Shown: positions 7,552 to 16,872, counted from the stretch's first letter. The stretch: 64,000 nucleotides of DNA from Arthrobacter sp. Bz4 (GCF_003075455.1 NZ_QDAE01000007.1:108753-172752), one strand, 5' to 3'. Notes: generated from the sequence alone by a model not told the origin. Program-made: numbers and translations.

Positions 7552-8700
7552 TCAGCCTCCCTGTCCTGTCCTGTTGGCGGTCACGAGCAGCCACAGCAGG
7601 AACGGGGCGCCGAGGACGCCTGTTACTACGCCGACCGGAAGTGACACACCGGGAATCATGTTGGCTGCCACGAAGTCTGCGGCGAGAACTATCACCGCGC
7701 CCACCAGTCCGGCCGCGGTGAGAGACACGGCGCCCTTCACGAGGCGGCGCGCGATCGGGCCGGCGAGGAAGGCGACGAACGCCACCGGCCCGGCGGCGGC
7801 AGTGGCAACGGCAGCCAGGGCCACTCCGACGGTGATCAGAGCTAGCCGCGATGGTTCGACCCGGATGCCGAGACTGGCGGCGGTATCGTCGCCCAGTTCC
7901 AGTCCTTGCAGCCCCCGGGACAGGACGGCCGCCGCGGGGATCAGCAGCAGCAGGGCGAGGATGAGGATCGTGGCGCGGTCCCAGTTGCTAGAATTCAGGG
8001 AGCCGTTGAGCCAGACCAGGGTGTCCGATGCGGTGCGGATATCGGTGCGGGTGAGCAGGAAACTGACCACCGCGTGCAGCACCGCGGCGAAGCCAATTCC
8101 CACCAGGATCAGCCGGTACCCGGCCGCCGAGCCGCGGCGGGAGAGCAGGTAGATCGCTGCCGCGACGGCGAGTGCACCGATCAGGGCGGAAAGGGAGACC
8201 GCAACGCCCGCCGCCCCAAACAGCACTATTGCTGCCACGGCGGAGGCACTGGCTCCGTAGCTGATCCCAATGATGTCGGGGCTGGCCAGCGGGTTCCGGA
8301 GCATGGTCTGGAAAATGGTGCCCGCCAGGCCGAAGGCCACCCCGATAAGGACCGCGATCACCGCGCGGGGAAGCTTGTTTTCCATCACGATGAAGGTAGC
8401 GCCGGGGATATCGGCGCCGCCGAGGATCCTGAAGAAGTCCGGGATGGTCACGGTATAGGTGCCGAGCAGGACGGAGACCGCGAACAGGACGGCGGTGACC
8501 CCCGCGAGGATACCGATCACCAGGCGGCGCTGGGCTGCTTGCCGGCGTCGACCGCCGCTGACGGTAGCCGCCGACGGCGGTGTGGCAGCGCCATTCGGTG
8601 CGGCAGCGCCATCCGGTGTGGCAGCGCCATTCGGTGTGGCAGCGACGTCCGGGGCGGCGGGTGTGGCCGCGCCGGTCGGGGGCGCTGGGTGGAGGCTCAT
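7552..8700 (-). CDS. FecCD-family iron-siderophore permease (second subunit)
   Basis: The 382-aa integral membrane protein has about nine hydrophobic segments and the family block NPLASPDIIGISYGA, followed by GPVAFVAFLAGPIARRLV, which contacts the ATPase. The first 50 residues are an unusual Ala/Thr/Pro/Gly-rich tail built from an 18-bp DNA repeat (8579-8650). It overlaps the upstream permease gene by 4 bases. FepG/FecD-like proteins form the import channel as heterodimers with FepD/FecC-like partners. Confidence 0.94.
   Translation of the reverse strand: MSLHPAPPTGAATPAAPDVAATPNGAATPDGAAAPNGAATPPSAATVSGGRRRQAAQRRLVIGILAGVTAVLFAVSVLLGTYTVTIPDFFRILGGADIPGATFIVMENKLPRAVIAVLIGVAFGLAGTIFQTMLRNPLASPDIIGISYGASASAVAAIVLFGAAGVAVSLSALIGALAVAAAIYLLSRRGSAAGYRLILVGIGFAAVLHAVVSFLLTRTDIRTASDTLVWLNGSLNSSNWDRATILILALLLLIPAAAVLSRGLQGLELGDDTAASLGIRVEPSRLALITVGVALAAVATAAAGPVAFVAFLAGPIARRLVKGAVSLTAAGLVGAVIVLAADFVAANMIPGVSLPVGVVTGVLGAPFLLWLLVTANRTGQGG
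8579..8650 (-). repeat. Four 18-bp tandem repeats in the permease 5' coding end
   Basis: Four consecutive 18-base units begin at 8579, 8597, 8615 and 8633. On the plus strand each reads GGTGYGGCAGCGMCRTYC, so the units differ at only a few positions. They encode the repeated (A)ATP(N/D)GA N-terminal tail of the permease. Because 18 is a multiple of 3, copy-number change would lengthen or shorten the tail without breaking the frame. Confidence 0.9.
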
Positions 8701-9767
8701 AGTTGGGCCAGCTTCCGGCGGCGGACCAGCCAGATGAACACCGGGGCGCCGATGACGGCGGTCATGATCCCCACCTGCACCTCGCCGGGTGGCAGGATGA
8801 GCCGGCCGACAATGTCGGCTCCGATGAGCAGCACCGGGGCAAGTGCCACCGAGAAGGGCAGGATCCAGCGGTAGTCGGGGCCGGTGAGCACCCGCACCAT
8901 GTGAGGGATCACCAGGCCCACGAAGGCGATCGGTCCGGCGGCTGCGGTCGCAGCGCCACAGAGGATGACGACGCCCAGCGCCGCGACACCGCGGGCTATC
9001 GCCACGTTCTGGCCGAGCCCCTTCGCGATGTCGTCACCGAGGGACAGGCTGTTCAGTGCCTTACCGGTCAGGAGGGTCAACAGGATGCCGACCACGAGGA
9101 ACGGCAGGACCGGCAGGAGGACATCCCAGCCACGGCCTGACACGGTGCCGACCTGCCAGAACCGGAACCGGTCGAGCGTCTCCTGGTTGGACACCAGGAC
9201 GGCGTTCATCAGACTGCCCAGCCCCGCGGACAGGGCCGCCCCCGCGAGCGCCAGCTTGATGGGGGTGGCGCCTTCCCGGCCGAGGCTTGCGATGGCGTAG
9301 ACCACGACGGCGGCGAAGGCTGCCCCGGCGAACGCGAACCAAATGTAGCCGGTCACCTCGGCGATCCCGAAGACGTAGATGCCGATGACGACGGCGAGCG
9401 CGGCTCCTGCGTTGACGCCGAGGATGCCTGGGTCAGCGAGCGGGTTCCGGGCCACTCCCTGCATGGCGGCACCGGCGAGGCCGAGTGCGGCGCCGACCAT
9501 GAGGCCGGTGACGGTGCGGGGAATGCGGGAGTGGACGACGGCGTGGTCGCCGTTGGCCGGGTCGAAATCGGTTAGCGCAGCGACCAGGACGTCGAAGCTG
9601 ATGGGCCGGGAGCCGAATGCGAGCGAGGCGGCGCAGACCAGGGCGAGGGCGACCAGCACTGCGCCCAGCTTCAGAACCCGGCGCTGTCCGCGGGGTCTGG
9701 CTGAGGCGATCGGAGCGCGGGCAAGAGGGGCTGGAGCAGTCTGCACTGCCATCGCATGCCTCCTCAC
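8697..9767 (-). CDS. FecCD-family iron-siderophore permease (first subunit)
   Basis: The 356-aa membrane protein has the FecCD blocks AMQGVARNPLADPGILGVNA and GPIAFVGLVIPHMVR. It is the first gene of the iron operon: permease, permease, ATPase, reductase. The ATG is preceded on the minus strand by GGAGG. A DtxR-type box lies about 20 bases upstream of the start. No binding-protein gene adjoins the operon; the likely partner is the lipoprotein at 18154-19218, which has a near-identical promoter. Confidence 0.94.
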   Translation of the reverse strand: MRRHAMAVQTAPAPLARAPIASARPRGQRRVLKLGAVLVALALVCAASLAFGSRPISFDVLVAALTDFDPANGDHAVVHSRIPRTVTGLMVGAALGLAGAAMQGVARNPLADPGILGVNAGAALAVVIGIYVFGIAEVTGYIWFAFAGAAFAAVVVYAIASLGREGATPIKLALAGAALSAGLGSLMNAVLVSNQETLDRFRFWQVGTVSGRGWDVLLPVLPFLVVGILLTLLTGKALNSLSLGDDIAKGLGQNVAIARGVAALGVVILCGAATAAAGPIAFVGLVIPHMVRVLTGPDYRWILPFSVALAPVLLIGADIVGRLILPPGEVQVGIMTAVIGAPVFIWLVRRRKLAQL

Positions 9768-9782
9768 CGTCTAACTCCGGAC

Positions 9783-9840
9783 AGAAGTAAGGCTAGCCTA
9801 CGGTTACCTCTATTAAGAAACGGTTATGTTCCCTAATTAG
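9783..9840 (-). promoter_or_regulatory. Iron-regulated promoter with DtxR/IdeR-type box
   Basis: The palindromic core GGCTAGCC lies at 9791-9798, within TAGGCTAGCCTTAC on the minus strand. This resembles the DtxR/IdeR consensus TTAGGTTAGSCTAACCTAA. Farther upstream, ATTA and TAAT half-sites flank TTATGTT. The whole 58-base segment aligns without gaps to 19270-19327, with 42 identities. It most likely represses the siderophore uptake operon when iron is plentiful. Confidence 0.75.
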
Positions 9841-9957
9841 CCAGGGTGGGTCGTTCGGAGGGGCACCCGGCAGGTCGCTCCCTACCCGCCGAAACCCCAC
9901 CCAGCAGCCGGGGAATCCGGTACGGGCGGGCTATCGGTTGACACGGTTTAGCTGGCT

Positions 9958-10950
9958 TTAGGCAGCGGTGGGCGGGGTTCCCTGCCCGAAGGGCTTGCCG
10001 CCGAGGCCTTCCCTGCCATGCTCGGTGTGCCAGTTGGCCAGATCCGGGCCTTTGGGCACAATCCCGGTCGGGTTAATGTCTTCGTGCACGATGTAGTAGT
10101 GATCCTTGATCTGGTCAAAGTCGATCGTGTCGCCGAAGCCGGGGGTCTGGAACAGGTCCCGGGCGTAGCCCCACAGGGCTGGCATTTCGGTGAGCTTGTT
10201 CCGGTTGCACTTGAAGTGTCCGTGGTAGACGGCGTCGAAGCGCACCAGGGTGGTGAACAGGCGGACGTCGACCTCGGTGATGGTCTCGCCTACCAGGAAC
10301 CGCTGGTGGCTGAGGCGTTCCTCCAGCCAGTCCAGCGCGGTGAACAGGCGGTCGTAGGCGTCGTTGTACGCTTCCTGCGATCCGGCGAACCCGCACCGGT
10401 AGACGCCGTTGTTCACCTCGGTGAAGATCCGCTTGGCGACCTGATCGATCTCTTCACGCAGTTTCTCCGGGTACAGATCAGGGGCGCCGTCGCGGTGGAA
10501 ATCTTTCCACTCAGTGGAGAAATCAAGGGTGATTTGCGGGAAGTTGTTGGTGACGACGGCACCTGAAGGCACGTCGACGATCGCCGGAACGGTGATACCG
10601 CGCGGATACTCGGGATCTCGCTTGAAGAACGCCTCCTGCAGTCGTTCGATGCCCAGGACCGGATCGCGTCCGTCAGGGTCAAGGTCGAAGGTCCAGGACC
10701 GCTTGTCGTGGGTCGGGCCCGGGGTCCCCAGCGAAATGGCGTCCTCGAGTCCGAGGAGCCGGCGCACGATGATGGCGCGGTTCGCCCAGGGACAGGCGCG
10801 GGCGGCGATCAGCCGGTACCGGCCGGCCTCCACGGGAAAGCCGTCCGACCCGTCCCGGGTGATCCGGGTTTCGATATAGGTGGTGTCGCGGCTGAATTCC
10901 TTGCCCGTGTTCACGTAGGCGCCACGAGTGCTGTGTTCGTTCTCGGTCAT
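9958..10950 (-). CDS. Xi-class GST / thiol-hydroquinone reductase (YqjG/ECM4-like)
   Basis: The 330-aa protein has the family redox motif CPWA at residues 53-56 and the conserved stretches CGFAGSQEAYNDAYDRLF and YYIVHEDINPTGIVP. In proteobacteria these enzymes reduce glutathionyl-hydroquinones. Actinobacteria lack glutathione in general, so mycothiol is the likely cosubstrate; that is an inference. It is a single gene between two candidate hairpins or promoters. Confidence 0.92.
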   Translation of the reverse strand: MTENEHSTRGAYVNTGKEFSRDTTYIETRITRDGSDGFPVEAGRYRLIAARACPWANRAIIVRRLLGLEDAISLGTPGPTHDKRSWTFDLDPDGRDPVLGIERLQEAFFKRDPEYPRGITVPAIVDVPSGAVVTNNFPQITLDFSTEWKDFHRDGAPDLYPEKLREEIDQVAKRIFTEVNNGVYRCGFAGSQEAYNDAYDRLFTALDWLEERLSHQRFLVGETITEVDVRLFTTLVRFDAVYHGHFKCNRNKLTEMPALWGYARDLFQTPGFGDTIDFDQIKDHYYIVHEDINPTGIVPKGPDLANWHTEHGREGLGGKPFGQGTPPTAA

Positions 10951-10967
10951 CTGTTCAGCCTAATCTT

Positions 10968-11005
10968 CTGTCGCTGGGCTGTTGGTTGGAACAGCCCGGC
11001 GACAG
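10968..11005. terminator. Hairpin between the brkB-like and GST genes
   Basis: A 16-bp stem (10968-10983 with 10990-11005, one mismatch) surrounds a GGTTGG loop. It lies after the leftward BrkB-family gene and just before the GST start. It has no T tract, so it could be a weak terminator or an mRNA stability hairpin. Confidence 0.45.
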
Positions 11006-11042
11006 AGGTGGAATTGATCACTGGGTGATCGCCGGTTGGCGA

Positions 11043-12167
11043 TCAGTTGTCCTGGCTCTGCCGGGCCGACTCGCGTTCGTACTTCCGGCGCAGCTCACGC
11101 CCGTTGTCGATGTCCTCGAGTTCCTTGTCGAGCTTCTTGCGGCTTGCGGTGGCGTCCCGTGGAGGGAGCTGGATGGTTTCCTCAGCTTCGATGCCGGCCT
11201 GGAGTTGCCGGCCGCGCTCCAGTTCGGCGTCGAACTCTGCACCGAAGAGCAGTGAGAGGTTAGCCAGCCAGAGCCACAGCAGCAGCACGATGACGCCGGC
11301 GATCGCCCCGTAGGTCTCGTCATAACTGCCGAAGTTGCCAACGTAGAAAGAGAATCCAGCAGTGGTGAGTCCGAGGACCAACAACGCAACAAACGATCCC
11401 ATGCTCATCCAACGGAACTTGGGCTGCTTCACGTTGGGCGCCCCGTAGTACAGGATGGCGATCATCAGGATGGCAAAAACCACCATGACCGGCCACTTGG
11501 CGATGTTCCACACGAGGAGAGCCGTGTCGCCGAGACCGATCACATTCCCGACCGATTCGGCGATCGGTCCGGACAGGACCAGCAGGAGGGCCATCAGCAC
11601 CACCAGCAGCAGGACTATAGCGGTGATGAGGAGCATTACCGGGCGCAGCTTCCAAAACGGACGCCCCTCCTCCACTTCGTACACCCGGTTCATTGCCCGG
11701 CTGAAGGCGTTGACATAGGCGGAGGCAGACCAGAGCGCACCGAGAACACCGATGATCAGCGTCAGACCAGCACCCTGTGAGGTAGCGAGACCTTCGATAG
11801 TGCTTTCGAGCGTCTCGTTCTCGGCTGCACCCGGTGCCACCCCTTCAAGGATGTCCAGCACGGTGTTGGTGGTGGTTTCCGCCTGACCGAAGACACCGAG
11901 CAGGGAGACCACCGCCAGCAGCGCCGGGAAAATCGCCAGCACCGCGAAGTAGGTCAGGGCAGCAGCCAGATCGGTGCACTGGTCTTTGCCGAATTCACGG
12001 AGGGTGCGCTTGAACACGTATCCCCAGGCTGGCTTCTTGATCTCGGTGGGGCTGTCGGGCTTCCGGTCGTCGTCAGGACTCGGCGCATTGCGTGCTTTGT
12101 CCTGGGTCTGCGCTTCGGGCGAATCCGCCGCTGTGCCGCCGCTGGGTGCCATTTGGTACCTCCACAT
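11043..12167 (-). CDS. YihY/BrkB-family inner membrane protein
   Basis: This 374-aa protein has charged cytoplasmic ends and about six transmembrane segments. It shows the family hallmarks DLAAALTYFAVLAIFPALLA near the first helix and GSYDETYGAIAGVIVLLLWL near the last. The family was once misnamed ribonuclease BN; its function is still unclear (suggested transport or envelope roles). The start is ATG at 12167. It diverges from the epimerase gene across 76 bases. Confidence 0.92.
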   Translation of the reverse strand: MWRYQMAPSGGTAADSPEAQTQDKARNAPSPDDDRKPDSPTEIKKPAWGYVFKRTLREFGKDQCTDLAAALTYFAVLAIFPALLAVVSLLGVFGQAETTTNTVLDILEGVAPGAAENETLESTIEGLATSQGAGLTLIIGVLGALWSASAYVNAFSRAMNRVYEVEEGRPFWKLRPVMLLITAIVLLLVVLMALLLVLSGPIAESVGNVIGLGDTALLVWNIAKWPVMVVFAILMIAILYYGAPNVKQPKFRWMSMGSFVALLVLGLTTAGFSFYVGNFGSYDETYGAIAGVIVLLLWLWLANLSLLFGAEFDAELERGRQLQAGIEAEETIQLPPRDATASRKKLDKELEDIDNGRELRRKYERESARQSQDN

Positions 12168-12243
12168 AGTTCCTACAGGTCCAGCTGATTATTATAAGGA
12201 CCCTTACTAGTGCATAAGCCTACCTAAGGATTACCGTTGGCAC

Positions 12244-13314
12244 ATGGCTTTCTCCCAGATTAGTCCAGCCGGCACCCTCCGAATTGCGGTTGTTGGCGCC
12301 ACCGGTAACGTCGGAACCGCTCTGTTACGGCGCTTGCAACGGGCCGCGGCCGAGCATCCGGGCGGCGTGGAAATCGTCGGCTTCGCCCGCCGGCTTCCTG
12401 ACACTGCCCGGGCCCCCTACGCCGGGTGCGAATGGCACGCCCTCGATATCGGGACCGACGAGGGACGCAGCACGCTCACCGCAGCACTCGCCGGCGTTGA
12501 CGCCGTCGTGCATCTGGCCTGGGCCATCCAGCCGAACCGCAATGAACCGGCGATGCACCGCACCAACGTCACCGGTACCGCCAACGCGCTGCAGGCGACC
12601 GCCGACGCGGGAGTGCGCCACTTCGTCTGCGCGTCATCGGTGGGTGCCTATAGCCCGGCCTCGAAGGGCCAGCGGGTGGATGAAAGTTGGCCGCATGGGG
12701 GCATCAGCACCTCTCACTACAGTCGGCATAAGGCTGAGCAGGAAGCGCTCCTTGATGACTTCGACCGGAGGTACCCGGAGATCCCCGTCACCCGGATTCG
12801 CCCGGGGCTGATCTTTCAGCAGGATGCAGGGAGCGAGATCGGCCGCTACTTCCTGGGCCCGCTCGTCCCGAAGTTCCTGCTGGATCGGCTGCGGCTCCCG
12901 GTCATTCCCATCCCTGATCGGCTGATCTTTCAGGCGGTCCACGCCGACGACGTCGCAGACGCCTACTGGCGGGCCGTCGACCGGCGGGTGGGTGGTGCCT
13001 TTAACATCGCTGCCGAGCCGGTGCTCACGCCGGCCAAGGTCGCGGGGCAGTTGGGCGCCCGACGAGTGGTGAACCTCCCCGTGAAGGTGCTGCGCGCCGT
13101 CGTCGGCGTGACCTGGGCGCTGGGGCTGCAGCGTACCGATCCGGGGTGGATCGACATGGCTGCCCTGGCACCGGTCATGAACACCGACCGTGCACGCACA
13201 CTGCTCGGGTGGGAGCCGGAGCATTCCTCACTCGACGCCATCCGCGCCGTGCTGACCGGGCTGAGCGCGGGCGACGGCGTGGACGGCTCCCCCAGCCTCA
13301 AACCCCGCACCTAG
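12244..13314 (+). CDS. NAD-dependent epimerase/dehydratase (extended SDR)
   Basis: The 356-aa protein has the extended-SDR nucleotide motif GATGNVG at residues 18-24 and the catalytic pair Tyr159/Lys163 in YSRHK, preceded by ASSVGAY. The likely role is sugar-nucleotide or related epimerisation or reduction with NAD(P). No neighbouring glycan genes point to a substrate. It stands alone and is followed by one copy of the palindromic repeat. Confidence 0.88.
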   Translation: MAFSQISPAGTLRIAVVGATGNVGTALLRRLQRAAAEHPGGVEIVGFARRLPDTARAPYAGCEWHALDIGTDEGRSTLTAALAGVDAVVHLAWAIQPNRNEPAMHRTNVTGTANALQATADAGVRHFVCASSVGAYSPASKGQRVDESWPHGGISTSHYSRHKAEQEALLDDFDRRYPEIPVTRIRPGLIFQQDAGSEIGRYFLGPLVPKFLLDRLRLPVIPIPDRLIFQAVHADDVADAYWRAVDRRVGGAFNIAAEPVLTPAKVAGQLGARRVVNLPVKVLRAVVGVTWALGLQRTDPGWIDMAALAPVMNTDRARTLLGWEPEHSSLDAIRAVLTGLSAGDGVDGSPSLKPRT

Positions 13315-13332
13315 CCCTCCCCGCATTGGAGC

Positions 13333-13389
13333 GAGTCGACACAAATAGCAGGTTTCACGCCGGAACTTGGTTATTTGTGTTGACTCGAT
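13333..13389. repeat. Palindromic intergenic repeat, copy 1
   Basis: The arms GAGTCGACACAAATAGC and TTATTTGTGTTGACTC form a near-perfect inverted repeat around a core containing GGTTTC and CCGGA. It lies between the convergent epimerase (+) and MscS (-) genes. The MscS stop codon (TAA) and its last five codons (SSQHK) are within the right arm. Two more copies are at 16855-16913 and 29961-30020. Confidence 0.92.
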
Positions 13390-14459
13390 CCGAGGGCGGC
13401 GGGTTGGGGAGCTTCGAGGGCTTGGGGAGGGTGCACCGCCTCCCACCGCTGCCGGGGCAGCGCCTCGCGGTGGTGGGTCTGCAGGAACACGACCATTGAT
13501 TCGCGGATCAGGCACTTCAGGTCCCAGAGGGCATCATTGTCGACGGCACTGACCAGCACCCGGGCCCGCACCATGCCGTCGGTGGCCTGGGTGATTTGCA
13601 GGGTGCTGGTGCGCCCGTCCCACAGGGTGGTCTCGGCGAGTATTGCGGTCAGGTGGGCCCGCATCGAGTCGATGGGAACCCGCCAGTCGAGGTCCAGGTC
13701 AACGGTGCCGAGCAGTTCGGAACGGCTCCGCGTCCAGTTCTCGAACGGCGTGGTGGTGAAGTAGGTCGAGGGCAGGATGACCCGGCGGTCGTCCCAGACC
13801 TTGACCACCACATAGGTCATGGTGATTTCCTCGACTGTGCCCAACTGTTCTTCAACGAACACGGTGTCGTCGATCCGCAGGGCGTCGGTGAAGGCCAATT
13901 GCACCCCGGCAAAAACGTTGGCCAGGGAACTCTGGACGGCGAGGCCAGCGACAATGGAGATTAGCCCGGCCGAGGCCAGGATGCCAGCGCCAAGGGCACG
14001 CACCTCGGGGATCGTCAGCAGCACGCTGGCCAGCGCGAAGGTGATCACCAGCGCCACTCCCACCCTGCGGGCCAGCATGATCTGCGTTTTCAGGCGCCGC
14101 ATCCGCCCATGGTCAACGGTGTCCCTCCCGTATTTCCGCAACGCCACCGCCTCGAACACCAGCAGGAGCGAGGCGACCAGCCAGGCCACGGCCCCAATGA
14201 GAGCCAGCACCAGCGCGTAGTCCACCGGCCCAAACCAGTCGGTGTCGGCGGCAGTCACCGCAAGGGCTATCCGCGCGCCCACAATGGCGAGCACGAGCCG
14301 CACCGGGTTCAGCGCCCGACGGGATGCCCCCTGAATGGCGGGGACCTTCCGCAGGGCGCGCACAGCTATCCGGCGCAAAATGGCTGCGAGCAGCACGGCT
14401 GCGATCAAGGCCGCAGCGACCCCGACCACCGGGGCCAACGCGTTGACTAGTTCATCCAT
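13371..14459 (-). CDS. MscS-family mechanosensitive ion channel
   Basis: The 362-aa protein has several N-terminal membrane segments, then the MscS pore-lining helix and beta domain: GLAVQSSLANVFAGVQLAFTDAL, RIDDTVFVEEQLGTVEEITM, and RRVILPSTYFTTTPFENWTR. Such channels release solutes on hypo-osmotic shock. The C-terminus ends in SSQHK, which is encoded by the palindromic repeat (copy 1), so the native tail was probably replaced or extended by the repeat. Confidence 0.93.
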   Translation of the reverse strand: MDELVNALAPVVGVAAALIAAVLLAAILRRIAVRALRKVPAIQGASRRALNPVRLVLAIVGARIALAVTAADTDWFGPVDYALVLALIGAVAWLVASLLLVFEAVALRKYGRDTVDHGRMRRLKTQIMLARRVGVALVITFALASVLLTIPEVRALGAGILASAGLISIVAGLAVQSSLANVFAGVQLAFTDALRIDDTVFVEEQLGTVEEITMTYVVVKVWDDRRVILPSTYFTTTPFENWTRSRSELLGTVDLDLDWRVPIDSMRAHLTAILAETTLWDGRTSTLQITQATDGMVRARVLVSAVDNDALWDLKCLIRESMVVFLQTHHREALPRQRWEAVHPPQALEAPQPAALGSSQHK

Positions 14460-14557
14460 GGCTTCACCGTCTCAGATGACAGTGGGTAGCTGTCCAGCCG
14501 GAAGGGAAAACTGTGGGGAGACTCTCACCCCACGATCAGGTGGGGATCAGCAGGTGG

Positions 14558-15379
14558 CTAGTACAGGAAAATGTCGAACCATTCGCGGTTGTGCGCGTGA
14601 ATCAGCACCAGAAACAACACAAAGTCGAACAGCAGGTGAACCGCCACAATGTAGCTCAATGATTTGGTCTTCTTGAAAATCCAGCCCTGCACCAGCGCAA
14701 AGGGGTAGATCAGCAAAGGCCCCCAGGCGTGGAAGCCCAGTTCCCAGAGGAACGAGGTGAACAGCACCGCCTGCAGCATGTTGGCCTGCCAGTCCGGCAG
14801 ATGCCGCCGCAGCAGGGTGAAGGCCGTGCAGATGAAGAACAGCTCGTCCCAGATGCCCAGCACATTGGTGCCGAGGAACAGCCGCGCCACGGTGCTCGGA
14901 TCCGAGGCTGCCGGCCAGTTCTCAAACACGCCGGTAGGAATCATGTAGACGGGCAGGAGAAAGTACCCCATCACGACGACGGCCACCAGGTACCAGCGCT
15001 CGGTCCGCGTCCACTTCTGGCCGGTGAGTACCGGAAACCGGATGGCGTGGTCCTTGAACACAAACCGTGAAATCGAATACGGCAGCCCCACCGCCAGGAC
15101 CATTGCTGTCCCCATGGTGAACATGTGTTCGAAGCTGATGTCGGTGGTGATGGGCACCAGGCTCATGATGATCAGTCCGAGTGACAGCAGCGCCAGATCC
15201 TTGAACAGCTGACGCCCGATGAAGAACGACGACGCCAAGGCGGCCGCCAACAACAGGTAACCCAGCCACCGCTGATCCAGTCCGAACATCACAAACCCCG
15301 ACCCGGCGATCAGCACCGCAGGGATCAGATTCGCGGCAGTCTTTCGCGTTTCCTTCAGGGTCTCCGGCTGCGTTGTCAT
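14558..15379 (-). CDS. CPBP-like intramembrane protein
   Basis: This protein of about 273 aa has roughly eight hydrophobic helices. The C-terminal half resembles CPBP/Abi (type II CAAX protease-like) proteins: a DELFF segment in place of EExxxR, a conserved FHAWG in place of FxxxH, and HLLFDF near the end. The first glutamate pair is missing, so peptidase activity is doubtful. I prefer the ATG at 15379 (MTTQPETLKE). An in-frame ATG at 15427 would add 16 residues, and neither start has a clear ribosome binding site. Confidence 0.65.
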   Translation of the reverse strand: MTTQPETLKETRKTAANLIPAVLIAGSGFVMFGLDQRWLGYLLLAAALASSFFIGRQLFKDLALLSLGLIIMSLVPITTDISFEHMFTMGTAMVLAVGLPYSISRFVFKDHAIRFPVLTGQKWTRTERWYLVAVVVMGYFLLPVYMIPTGVFENWPAASDPSTVARLFLGTNVLGIWDELFFICTAFTLLRRHLPDWQANMLQAVLFTSFLWELGFHAWGPLLIYPFALVQGWIFKKTKSLSYIVAVHLLFDFVLFLVLIHAHNREWFDIFLY

Positions 15380-15486
15380 ACCACTGAGATTACCCGGGAC
15401 GTCTGAAGTACGGGAGTTTCGGGGCATTTGCCGCTATACAGGAAGCAGCAGCCGATCGTGCCCAGACCACCCACAGGAGCAAATCC

Positions 15487-16872
15487 ATGGAATACGACTT
15501 CGATGTTCTGATTGTGGGCGCTGGCCCTGCGGGGATGGCAGCCGCGGTGCGGGCCGCGGAACTCGGCGCCCGCGTGGCTGTAGTGGAACGGGCGAGGCTC
15601 GGCGGCACCTGCGTAAATTCCGGGTGCGTGCCGACCCGGGTCCTTGCGAAGACGGCCCGCCTGTACCGGGAGGTGCGCACCGCCTATGACTACGGGATCG
15701 TCGTCGCCGAACCGTCGGTTGACTGGCCCCAGATCGTCCGGCGCGTCAGGTCCACCGTGGACCGGGTGCTCGCGGCCAAAGGGTACGACGACGTCGTCGC
15801 CCGGTTGGGCATCACCCTGCTCACCGGCGAGGCTTCCTTCGCTGACTCACACACCCTGACGGTGGACGGCCGCGCAGTGACGGCCGGTTCGGTCATCCTC
15901 TGCGTTGGCGGCAACGCGCGCCGCCTACCCATCCCCGGCGCCGAGCATGCCGTCCTGCCGCCGGACATTCTCGACCTGCCGGATCTGCCGCGGGCCATCG
16001 CCGTGATCGGCGGCGGGCACACCGGCGCGCAGCTGGCCACCATCTTCCATGCACTCGGTTCCCGGGTGCTGCTGCTGGATCTGGCGCCGCGCATCCTCAC
16101 CACCGAGGACGCCGCTGTCTCGGCGGCGGTCACCGATGGGTTCCGCGCCCGGGGGGTGAGGGTGGAGACGGGAATCGGCGGGATCAACCAGATCACCAGG
16201 GACGACGACGGCGGGCTACACCTGCACTGGACCAGCCCAACCGGAGAGCAGGTGGAGGCGGTCGACACGGTCGTGATGGCTGCCGGTTGGCCGGCGAACA
16301 TTGAGTCTCTTGGCCTGGCCGCGGCCGGTGTCCAGGCCCAACGCAACGCGATACCGGTTGACGACTATCTGCGCTCGAACGTTCCCCACGTCTATGTGGC
16401 GGGGGACGCGAACGGCTCCAGCATGCTGGTGCAGGCCGCCGTGTTTGAGGGCGAAACCGCTGCCGAGAACGCGGTCCTCGGAGCGCATCGGACCACTCCA
16501 CACCATTTGCTGCCCGCCGGTGGTTTCACTGACCCGGATTACGCCGGCGTCGGCCTCACCGAGGAAGCGGCACGGGCGCGTGACCGGGAGGCGACCGCCG
16601 TCGTCGTACCCTATGGCGAGGTGGAGCGCCCCATCATCGATGACCGGGAGCAGGGGTTCCTGAAACTGGTGCTGGACCGGCACCGGGAGCTGATCCTTGG
16701 AGCGCACGCAGTGGGAGAGAACGCGGTGGAGGTGATCCAGGCGGTCGCTCCGGCGATGGCGGCGGGCACCGACGTCGCAACCCTCGCGCGGGTAAAGTTC
16801 GCCTACCCCACCTACACGGCAATTATCGGCGAGGCGGCGCGATCAGCCAGGCAGTCGAGTCAACACAAATGA
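15487..16872 (+). CDS. Flavin disulfide reductase (dihydrolipoyl dehydrogenase-like)
   Basis: The 461-aa protein has FAD motif GAGPAG (11-16) and redox-active cysteines Cys42 and Cys47 in GGTCVNSGCVPT. It also has the NAD motif GGGHTGAQLA and second FAD motif YVAGDANGSSMLVQAA. Candidate activities are lipoamide, mercuric or mycothione reduction. The C-terminus has HAVGENAVEVIQ but lacks the usual HPT motif, so substrate is open. A clear AGGAG site precedes the ATG. The last residues SSQHK and the TGA stop come from copy 2 of the palindromic repeat. Confidence 0.88.
   Translation: MEYDFDVLIVGAGPAGMAAAVRAAELGARVAVVERARLGGTCVNSGCVPTRVLAKTARLYREVRTAYDYGIVVAEPSVDWPQIVRRVRSTVDRVLAAKGYDDVVARLGITLLTGEASFADSHTLTVDGRAVTAGSVILCVGGNARRLPIPGAEHAVLPPDILDLPDLPRAIAVIGGGHTGAQLATIFHALGSRVLLLDLAPRILTTEDAAVSAAVTDGFRARGVRVETGIGGINQITRDDDGGLHLHWTSPTGEQVEAVDTVVMAAGWPANIESLGLAAAGVQAQRNAIPVDDYLRSNVPHVYVAGDANGSSMLVQAAVFEGETAAENAVLGAHRTTPHHLLPAGGFTDPDYAGVGLTEEAARARDREATAVVVPYGEVERPIIDDREQGFLKLVLDRHRELILGAHAVGENAVEVIQAVAPAMAAGTDVATLARVKFAYPTYTAIIGEAARSARQSSQHK

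Noticed and set aside
12190..12236. Apparent DtxR-like box (AAGCCTACCTAAGG) between brkB and the epimerase
   Set aside because: Only one half fits the consensus and one base is missing; neither gene is an iron gene.
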